Shown one piece after another: positions 60,901-64,000 of a stretch of DNA of 64,000 bases. Every line of letters begins with the position of its first letter. Positions within the stretch are counted from its first letter, which is position 1. The position numbers and the translations under genes were made by a program. The stretch covers positions 12,011,957 to 12,075,956 of the forward strand of contig CM050450.1 of the NCBI GenBank assembly GCA_027563935.2, read 5' to 3'. Origin of the DNA: Costus lasius (taxonomy: Eukaryota; Streptophyta; Magnoliopsida; Zingiberales; Costaceae). The notes below the pieces were generated by a model. The model searched no databases, had not been told where the DNA came from, and saw only the letters and a program-made list of their open reading frames with translations.

Positions 60901-63197
60901 ATTTGAGACATGTTCGAGGACTCGTATTTATGTATGCCCGGTCGTAGACCAGATGATGTTGTATTACGTGGTTGTATATTGGAGTTGTATTATGAGTTGT
61001 ATATTTTATGTTTTGCATGTGAGTTTGTGTTGTTGACCATCTCTGGCAGGTTGACCCATCACGTCTTGATATTGACCTGCGGGGTGTGGGCTTGGGTTCT
61101 ACTTCGGGGCATGACAGTGATGCTCTTGGGATTTACCACGAATCCCGAGGCATACCAAGCATGACAAATAATGTTGATCTTTGATTATTCGGCGTGGTGG
61201 ATAGGCATAGTGACTGCCTTAGCTCAGGGTGATTATTAGATTAAAATCCATAAGGGTTGACTCAATAGGTCACTCTAATTTAAGGGTTGAGCAACGGACG
61301 TGCAAGGGAGGTGCAGACGCTCGCCCGAACACATGCAAAGGGCATGCACATAATTATCTAGGCGAGTTCGCTTGTCCCCATTAAAAAAGGGGGCAACCTG
61401 ACCTGTGGTCAGCATAGGCCAAGTGGCGTTAAAATTGGTCTGGACTCAAGGCTCACGGTGAAACATTGGTGAGCCCATAGTCTTGACTTAGACGGGGTTG
61501 GTGGTGCACACATGGTGCCTTAGATGGCGACACATGACATGTGTGTAGGCGGATCTTAAATAAGCCTCAGGAGTTGTGAGGTGGCATCAAGAGGTGTTGA
61601 CAAGTCTAGGGTTTCCTGTGAGATGGCTTCAAGAGGTGTTAACAAGTCTAGGGTTTCCTCCAGAGCTTATGCTCTAATGGCCGGGAAATTAGGCAAGGGA
61701 GAGGGAAGCATGGTGTGCTTCTTCGATTGTACACGCACATGCCATTGGGGCGCTTGTCCAGCAAGTGGTAGCAAACGGCAGCGTCCTTCCCATGCATGGT
61801 GTCTTCCTCCACGCGCAGCAGCCACTCCATGCACGACGCTTCCTCTTCGTCGCACTCTACGGGCGAAGCCAGGTAGCAGTGTTTGTCAATGGTAGGAGCT
61901 CATGTCTAGACATCTCTAGCGGTAGCCACGAATGTTTGCGGCTCGATCTCAACTCTGGATGAGATCGGCGTGCTGTTCGTTGCTTGATGAGTGGTGAGGC
62001 GGCTTTGACTCCGAGTGGTAGCTGCTCCAACTCAAATGCCGAACTCTAGGGTTCTAATCTTGACGGCAACACAATGGCTAGGGTTCTGGCGACCTGAACG
62101 GCGGTCGACGTACCTAGATCCATCAGCGGGGTAGACGGCCAGAGGCTGAAGGTGGGCTCGCATGTGTGTTCGTGTGAGGAATCCAAGAAGCATTGCTTGC
62201 TACACGTTGTGCCTGCGGGCGTGGGATAGAGAGGCGAGAATTGCATTTGCTTTACACGTGCGCGAGACTTAGGTTGGACGTGGCATTTGGTTGAGATACC
62301 GTGTGGAGGCTTCTTCAACGGTCTGAGGCATGAGGAGCAAGGTATGCCATAAGGGTCATATCTAACCTTCTCGAATTTTGAATCTAACGTTGTACTTGCA
62401 TCGTCGGTTGAGCTCTTCCGGGTTTTCTACTCGACTGACCTCTTCTATTTAGTGTGTGTGCGCTCGTTTATGACTATTTATTATTATCTGCTATTATTTG
62501 ACCCGGCCCCTCGAAGGGCCGACTTTGCTTGCTCACGCATAGGTATTGCTATTATTTATCTTGTTTATCTGTCGGCTAGATTTGGGTATTACGATGAGTA
62601 AGGAGTGCGGGCTGAGAGATCTTTGTGTGCGATGAGTGTTTGTGACGAGTCGTCCACTCTTATACGCTGGTATACTTGGGTGTGAATTTTATTGGCGTAC
62701 TTGTAAGGACGGCCAATCACCGAACCCCTCCTAGGCATGAGTGATTGAGACTCCTGATACTTTTACTTAAGTGTCCTTAATCGGACACTATACACTAGGT
62801 TAGGGTTTTGGGGCTTCAAAAAAAGTCTTGTCGGTCTCGGGCAAGCTTTTTAGATAAAAAGAAAAGATAAATAAAAAAATTGCCCAAAGGGGTGGGTGTG
62901 ATGCTTTTGTACCAAGTTGACACAAATTAATTAGTTACTCGAAAGAAACAAGTACAATAGTACACATACCACATATGGAATTTCTACCATGAAATTAAGG
63001 CTAATAGCATATAATGAATATCTAATATTTTACGCTCATTTTTTTGAAACTTCTATAAACTATGCTTTCAAAATCAGGCAATCATTCTACTGCTGCAGCT
63101 ATTAATTGCTATGTTGTGTTGTAGACTATATGAAGCCTGATACTGATACCTATAACTGGGTCATCCAGGCATATACCAGAGCTGAGTCGTATGACAG
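24551..63197 (+). CDS. PTAC3: PTAC3-like plastid PPR/SAP protein, first five exons of a giant gene
   Basis: Exons are 24551-24913, 37048-37219, 37303-37520, 38294-38357 and 63125-63197. All borders are GT-AG and phases match (0, 1, 0, 1; exon 5 ends in phase 2). Together they code for about 296 residues with no stop; the gene continues past the right edge. I recognise the protein from segments such as [46 protein letters not shown] and [19 protein letters not shown]. They match PTAC3, a component of the plastid transcriptionally active chromosome with PPR motifs and a C-terminal SAP domain (the SAP domain lies outside the window). The start at 24551 (CGAAATGGCG) gives a Ser/Pro/Arg-rich N-terminus typical of a chloroplast transit peptide. 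An upstream in-frame ATG at 24395 is disfavoured. Introns 1 (12,134 bp) and 4 (24,767 bp) are filled with transposons; introns 2 and 3 are 83 and 773 bp. Confidence 0.92.
25800..27990 (-). mobile_element. Highly degenerate Ty1/copia remnant in PTAC3 intron 1
   Basis: Minus-strand fragments line up in copia order. An integrase zinc-finger trace ([11 protein letters not shown]) lies at about 27570-27600. The integrase tail ([16 protein letters not shown]) is at 27184-27250 and the RT start ([12 protein letters not shown]) near 26680. A Y-M-D-D trace (VVYMDDI) lies at about 25970-25990. Stops and shifts are everywhere, and no LTR was identified. A MITE-like insert sits at 26157-26350. Confidence 0.6.
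26157..26350. mobile_element. Small MITE-like element with imperfect terminal inverted repeats
   Basis: The left end GTTTGAAAACCGGTCC pairs with the right end GGAATTTCAAAC (reverse GTTTGAAATTCCGGTC). The interior is rich in ACCGGTTT-type palindromes. The target duplication is unclear. Confidence 0.5.
28282..28444 (+). repeat. 5' LTR of copia B
   Basis: TGTTAGATTACAC to CTATCGACT; collinear with 33917-34143 and 34611-34787, sharing ATTGGATAGTCTA-like and TTGGTATTTGTATCTTG segments. Confidence 0.75.
28806..30123. mobile_element. hAT-like non-autonomous element with GTAGGATCGG subterminal repeats
   Basis: It interrupts the copia B RT frame. The left end (AAGGTTGTCAGGATCGAGATCC) and the right end (reverse complement near ATTGTTATC...GATC, better preserved in the duplicate at 32864) form imperfect inverted repeats. 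An 8-bp imperfect duplication flanks it (ATGTTCCC at 28798, ATGTTCAT at 30124). GTAGGATCGG or its complement is repeated near both ends. No transposase is visible. Confidence 0.55.
29635..29885 (+). repeat. Minisatellite of GGCGGCGAGCAGCAAAGGAG units
   Basis: About 8-10 diverged units of roughly 20-40 bp built on GGCGGCGAGCAGCGAAGGAG lie inside the hAT-like element. The same units recur at 32560-32640. Confidence 0.7.
30323..32559 (+). mobile_element. PIF/Harbinger-type fragment carrying a Myb/SANT gene, 3' truncated
   Basis: It begins with GGCCTAGATTTTAGGCC and a GCTTCTG-rich end, continues through a GC-rich leader (30520-30810), and holds a Myb/SANT-like gene (31734-32525) of the kind that accompanies Harbinger transposases. 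It ends abruptly at the duplicated minisatellite. No DDE transposase is present. Confidence 0.55.
31734..32525 (+). pseudogene. Myb/SANT-like DNA-binding protein of Harbinger type, broken
   Basis: Exon 1 (from 31734) has the Myb_DNA-bind_3 pattern with [18 protein letters not shown] and [11 protein letters not shown]. The AAAGTAAAACTGAT sequence there is tandemly duplicated (31920-31948), which shifts the frame. After the shift, [11 protein letters not shown] and [10 protein letters not shown] follow. A GT-AG intron (about 32080-32154) leads to exon 2 with [28 protein letters not shown]-like and [20 protein letters not shown] segments. It ends at 32525 where the element is truncated. In plants this family serves as the partner protein of PIF/Harbinger transposases or as host-domesticated regulators. 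Confidence 0.7.
32560..33070 (+). repeat. Second copy of the hAT-like right end plus copia B segment
   Basis: This matches 29770-30322: minisatellite units, then TAGTAACGGGTTTCGG, the GATCGG-rich end, then copia RT/RNase H beginning AATGATGTTCATAATG. It is a direct duplication about 2.7 kb apart, now separated by the Harbinger fragment. Confidence 0.75.
33181..33588. mobile_element. hAT-type MITE, 408 bp, with perfect 8-bp target duplication
   Basis: ACAATAAG flanks it at 33173-33180 and 33589-33596, inside the copia B RNase H frame. The ends are TAGTGTTATCAA and TTTAACAACACTG (inverted repeat of about 11 bp). The right end is internally duplicated (ACAATTATTTAACAACACTG). The interior has GCGGT/GCTATAGCG motifs. 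Confidence 0.85.
33917..34143 (+). repeat. 3' LTR of copia B with dinucleotide expansion
   Basis: TGTTAGATTTTACATAC to CTCTCAACT. An (AC)n(AT)n tract at 33940-33977 lengthens it relative to the other copies. Confidence 0.75.
34320..34960 (+). repeat. Tandem duplication of copia B 3' end together with host flank
   Basis: RNase H sequence (TTTTGCACCTATGTTGG) at about 34314 repeats that at 33139. An LTR copy follows at 34611-34787, then AACAT and about 170 bp of flank matching 34144-34315 (CTCTAGATACTATAGCATC versus CTCTAGATACCATAGCATC). The copy lacks the MITE. It also has a deletion. Confidence 0.75.
34961..37047. other. Remainder of PTAC3 intron 1, nothing recognised
   Basis: Unique-looking intronic DNA with a purine-rich low-complexity part at 35456-35670 (GGGGAGAGGAGAGAGGGGG). 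No domain or transposon end is supported. Confidence 0.45.
37048..37520 (+). CDS. PTAC3: PTAC3-like exons 2 and 3
   Basis: Exon 2 is 37048-37219 (acceptor TATGCAG, donor GTATGG, phase 1). Exon 3 is 37303-37520 (acceptor TTAAG, donor GTACTT). They code for PPR-type helical pairs including [19 protein letters not shown] and [13 protein letters not shown]. The 83-bp intron between them is close to the minimum plant size. Confidence 0.93.
37716..37905. repeat. 95-bp tandem duplication in PTAC3 intron 3
   Basis: GGAAAGGAACGTCCTTG starts at 37716 and again at 37811, with the following CGCTTTGTATTCTAATCTTT also repeated. A separate short repeat, ACCATACACAACCTTTTC, occurs near 37537 and 37678. Confidence 0.7.
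38294..38357 (+). CDS. PTAC3: PTAC3-like exon 4
   Basis: 64 bp, coding [20 protein letters not shown] plus E, with acceptor AATGCAG and donor GTGAGT. The G left at its end joins AC of exon 5 to make Asp. Confidence 0.9.
38525..39600 (-). mobile_element. Degenerate Ty1/copia remnant in PTAC3 intron 4
   Basis: Minus-strand fragments: RNase H tail ([22 protein letters not shown]) at 38650-38750, VVDPTRYHF plus KVIYFTV-like pieces near 39170-39210, and an RT trace LVVYVNVI (normally YVDDI) near 39450. No LTRs were found. A (TA)n tract lies at 38574-38597. Confidence 0.55.
39791..39915. mobile_element. Small MITE-like element, 125 bp
   Basis: The ends GTTTAAATCTCGGTC and GGACCAAGATTTAAAAC are imperfect inverted repeats. 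Inside, GTGCATACCATAGGACC is tandemly doubled. Confidence 0.5.
40653..40827 (+). repeat. 5' LTR of copia C
   Basis: TGTTAGTGGTAGACATG to CATAATTGTGACA, followed by the primer-binding site at 40828-40840. Confidence 0.95.
40828..40840 (+). other. Primer-binding site of copia C
   Basis: TGGTATCAGAGCC, complementary to initiator-Met tRNA. Confidence 0.9.
41435..41586 (+). repeat. 76-bp tandem duplication in the copia C leader
   Basis: GGCGAGTGCAGGCGACGCTC starts at 41435 and 41511. Both units continue through GAAGAAGAACGC to TTTCAAGGCA. The roughly 890-bp leader around it (40841-41730) is GC-rich and holds no supported ORF. Confidence 0.85.
41731..45782 (+). pseudogene. gag-pol polyprotein of copia C with many stops and a few frameshifts
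   Basis: It starts at the ATG at 41731 ([12 protein letters not shown]). Gag has two CCHC knuckles ([28 protein letters not shown], about 42439-42534). Protease [12 protein letters not shown] is at about 42751, integrase HSDIWG about 43311 and RTDNGGE about 43500. RT has an intact YVDD (about 44829-44840) and RNase H has YSDADWAG (about 45313). About 17 in-frame stops were counted. Most replace codons that are Trp or Gln in the family, for example at EL*HRRLGH (about 43130), 44463 (TAG) and 44550 (TAG). Frameshifts lie near 43225, 43585, 44200 and 45515. Confidence 0.92.
45784..45959 (+). repeat. 3' LTR of copia C
   Basis: Near-identical to the 5' LTR, with TGTGACA then CTAAG at the outer end. 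Confidence 0.95.
45965..46650. other. Intronic AT-rich DNA with a (TA)n/(TG)n tract
   Basis: Simple repeat at about 46350-46425 (ATATATATATGTGTG); nothing else recognised. Confidence 0.5.
46655..46990. repeat. Imperfect tandem repeat of about 135 bp (CCGTGAT-rich)
   Basis: CGTTCGTGTC occurs at 46751 and 46886 in matching context, followed each time by CCATCTTGTC and a GAGCTT segment. GGCCGTGAT and GGTCGTGAT are dispersed through the block. Confidence 0.65.
47051..47425. repeat. Direct repeat pair about 267 bp apart
   Basis: CAAAAATAATAGCCTTCATT occurs at about 47054 and 47321. Similarity extends about 105 bp to CATTTTGAAGACT. A second pair (TTTAGTTTAAAGATTAAATG) occurs at about 47593 and 48425, on either side of the MITE. 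Confidence 0.6.
47919..48244. mobile_element. hAT-type MITE, 326 bp, with perfect 17-bp inverted ends and internal hairpin
   Basis: CAAGGATCCCAAAACCG at the left end is exactly inverted at 48228-48244. The flanking octamers GTTTGAAG and GGTTGAAG differ at one base, as expected for an hAT 8-bp duplication. Inside, 22-bp arms at 48045-48066 and 48078-48099 are perfectly inverted with an 11-nt loop and are built of GAAGCTTC palindromes. Confidence 0.85.
49132..49362. mobile_element. Truncated relative of the 47919 MITE, fused to a chromovirus LTR
   Basis: It starts CAAGGTTTAAAAAGCCGGTCC and shares GCTTCAATCGAAGCTTC and GAGCGGACCGGTA with the 326-bp MITE. Its right terminal repeat is missing where LTR sequence begins (CTTCTTCGCTGCTTCC). 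Confidence 0.55.
49363..51271 (+). repeat. LTR of chromovirus family B, 5' truncated
   Basis: It matches 59120-61116 collinearly and lacks about the first 335 bp. It ends GGCGTGACA and contains a run of 14-15 G near 50519. It carries the conserved GTGTTGGACGC block at 50652-50740. Confidence 0.85.
51272..52725 (-). repeat. LTR of chromovirus family B, inverted, 3' end truncated
   Basis: It starts TGTTACAC on the minus strand next to GGGGAGAAT and ends in GTATATTGGAG about 130 bp before the normal end. The part holding the conserved block is absent. It is replaced by about 100 bp (51335-51435) not seen in the other two LTRs. Confidence 0.8.
52808..54936 (-). pseudogene. Deleted gag-pol of chromovirus B, minus copy
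   Basis: On the minus strand: gag with a Pro-rich N-terminus, [32 protein letters not shown], and two zinc-knuckle traces ([25 protein letters not shown]) at about 53965-54010. At about 53955 the sequence jumps straight to the integrase core ([17 protein letters not shown]), so protease, RT and RNase H are deleted. The donor side of the intron-like block is at 53487. A further deletion follows at about 53404. The C-terminus ([32 protein letters not shown]) leads to a chromodomain-like tail after a 1-nt deletion near 52915. Confidence 0.85.
54996..58707 (+). pseudogene. Decayed gag-pol of chromovirus B, plus copy
   Basis: Order: gag (from about residue 150 of the minus copy's gag), knuckles near 55580-55680, and protease [10 protein letters not shown] at about 55908. 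RT follows from [17 protein letters not shown] (56360) with catalytic box FIDN (56904-56915). A deletion then removes the RT C-terminus and most of RNase H; sequence resumes at [16 protein letters not shown]. Next are the integrase zinc finger ([11 protein letters not shown], about 57470), the core, the intron-like block 57984-58074, the GPY/F-type segment [13 protein letters not shown], and a chromodomain-like VKVR.RNH tail. Many stops are present. Confidence 0.88.
57984..58074 (+). other. 91-bp intron-like insertion in chromovirus B integrase
   Basis: It begins GTGATATC and ends GTCAATACAG, is T-rich, and has a CTAAT branch-point-like motif (CTTATTCTAATTAATG) 20-30 nt before the AG. Removing it leaves the NNSYH and MAPFEALYG segments in the same frame, exactly as in chromovirus A, which has no insert. 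The length is not a multiple of three. AATACAAGTG and AATACAGATG at its two edges resemble a direct repeat. Confidence 0.65.
58788..61116 (+). repeat. 3' LTR of chromovirus family B, complete
   Basis: TGTTATACCTGC to GGGGCATGACA, preceded by the purine-rich AAGGTGGGGAGAAT. It is the only complete LTR of this family here (2329 bp). Confidence 0.88.
61117..62900. repeat. GC-richer unclassified block, possibly an LTR or solo-LTR
   Basis: It sits directly against the family B LTR and differs in composition from the AT-rich intron that follows. It contains a 42-bp tandem duplication (TCAAGAGGTGTTGACAAGTC at about 61587 and a near copy at 61629). No coding domain was recognised and the ends are undefined. 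Confidence 0.4.
62901..63124. other. Last part of PTAC3 intron 4
   Basis: AT-rich, ending in a T-rich tract and the acceptor TTGTGTTGTAG. Confidence 0.6.
63125..63197 (+). CDS. PTAC3: PTAC3-like exon 5
   Basis: 73 bp after acceptor TTGTAG, coding [20 protein letters not shown] and SYD, with donor GTAAAT. Its phase fits exon 4, which lies 24.8 kb upstream. Confidence 0.92.
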
Positions 63198-64000
63198 GTA
63201 AATATGCTGCTTAAGCATTTATATTTACGTATGTATTTTCTCGATCCTTACTTTCTTACTGTGGCTGAGTTTCATCTATCAATTGGTAAATAATACTGAT
63301 GCTGACTACTAAGATGAATATTGAAGGCCTTAGCTAACTTTTACTCCCTATTTTATGCCGAATTGCCCATGAAGAGTTATTTGCATTTCCTTTTTAACTC
63401 ATGCTTTCTACAAGTTTTCATGCTTGTCATATATCAATCATCAGTCATCACAGATTATTCACTTGCCACCAAGAGCTATTTGTTATTGGATAGTTTGAAT
63501 TAAATTCTTCAAGTAGAAATGCATGAGTCTAGGTCTACATATACTTTCTTTTGTTGGAAGATGTTCTTTAAATGATTCTAATTCTGCCTTATACCCTCCA
63601 AATGGTTGACACATTATCGACATGCCAATTAAGCATGAGTTAAGTCCCACCATGCACAACTTTGTGCAATTAATTACCTTTAAACACTAATTAAAGGGTT
63701 TAAAAATTATTCTAATTCTGTTCACTCTCACTCTCCTGAATGCACTTTTCATTTTAAGCAGAACTTGGCATGTTGTTTGCTACTGGTGTTCACATCTCTA
63801 TAAGAATTTCTGCCTAAGCATACCAGCGCTACCAATTGGTTTAGAAAATGAAAAAAAAATAAGTTGCATACAGTAAATGGCATTCTCCTTTGTATTCTCT
63901 ACTGATTCGATGTTTTAAGAAGTGAGAAAGTATGAGATGACAACAAATTGGGAGAGAACAATTAGTCATATGTTTAGTCAACGTCTTAATAGGGTTTTAA
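63198..64000. other. Start of PTAC3 intron 5
   Basis: Donor GTAAATATG, then AT-rich DNA to the window edge with no further exon recognised. Confidence 0.6.

Larger units (their letters stand above)
49363..61116. mobile_element. Inverted pair of Tekay/Del-like chromoviruses (family B)
   Basis: The order is: LTR (+) 49363-51271, LTR (-) 51272-52725, minus-strand gag/integrase 52808-54936, plus-strand gag-pol 54996-58707, LTR (+) 58788-61116. The two coding halves point away from each other with their 5' parts lost at the centre (about 54937-54995). No target duplication was found for the whole; the left LTR is 5' truncated and GTGAT follows the right LTR. Confidence 0.8.

Noticed and set aside
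1..64000. tRNA, rRNA, CRISPR or organelle-derived segments
   Set aside because: None was seen on reading. A tRNA or covariance-model scan would be needed to exclude small RNA genes firmly.

Overview
The window is nuclear DNA of a flowering plant. It has introns with GT-AG borders, plant-only gene families (YUCCA, PTAC3) and plant LTR retrotransposons primed by initiator-Met tRNA. GC-rich first exons in all three genes suggest a monocot; the species cannot be told from sequence alone.

Only three real host genes are visible. (1) 1-909, minus strand: the N-terminal 303 codons of a secreted subtilisin-like serine protease, running off the left edge. (2) 14733-16175, plus strand: a complete three-exon YUCCA-type flavin monooxygenase (auxin synthesis), 423 residues. 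(3) 24551 to beyond the right edge, plus strand: the first five exons of a PTAC3-like plastid PPR/SAP protein. These five exons code for about 296 residues but are spread over more than 38.6 kb, because intron 1 is 12.1 kb and intron 4 is 24.8 kb. Everything from 24.9 to 37.0 kb and from 38.4 to 63.1 kb is therefore intronic to this gene.

The rest is transposon-derived. A near-complete Ty1/copia element lies at 3449-8287 (TSD GTAAG). A Ty3 chromovirus (Tekay/Del-like) lies at 16757-23287 on the minus strand (TSD CTGCC); it has lost gag, protease and the RT N-terminus. Intron 1 of PTAC3 holds a degenerate minus-strand copia and a nested region at 28.3-34.8 kb: a copia element (TSD AACAT) containing an hAT-like element, a PIF/Harbinger fragment with a Myb/SANT gene, and a 408-bp hAT-type MITE, followed by tandem duplications. 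Intron 4 holds a copia remnant, a well-preserved copia at 40653-45959 (TSD CTAAG), several MITEs, and a head-to-head pair of a second chromovirus family at 49.4-61.1 kb.

The most unusual observation is a 91-bp intron-like block (57984-58074) lying exactly in phase inside the integrase of this second chromovirus. The opposite-oriented copy shares its donor side. Other notable points are a stop-codon spectrum in the retroelements that looks almost purely C:G to T:A, and an LTR block conserved between two otherwise different chromovirus families. No tRNA, rRNA, CRISPR or bacterial-type feature was seen.
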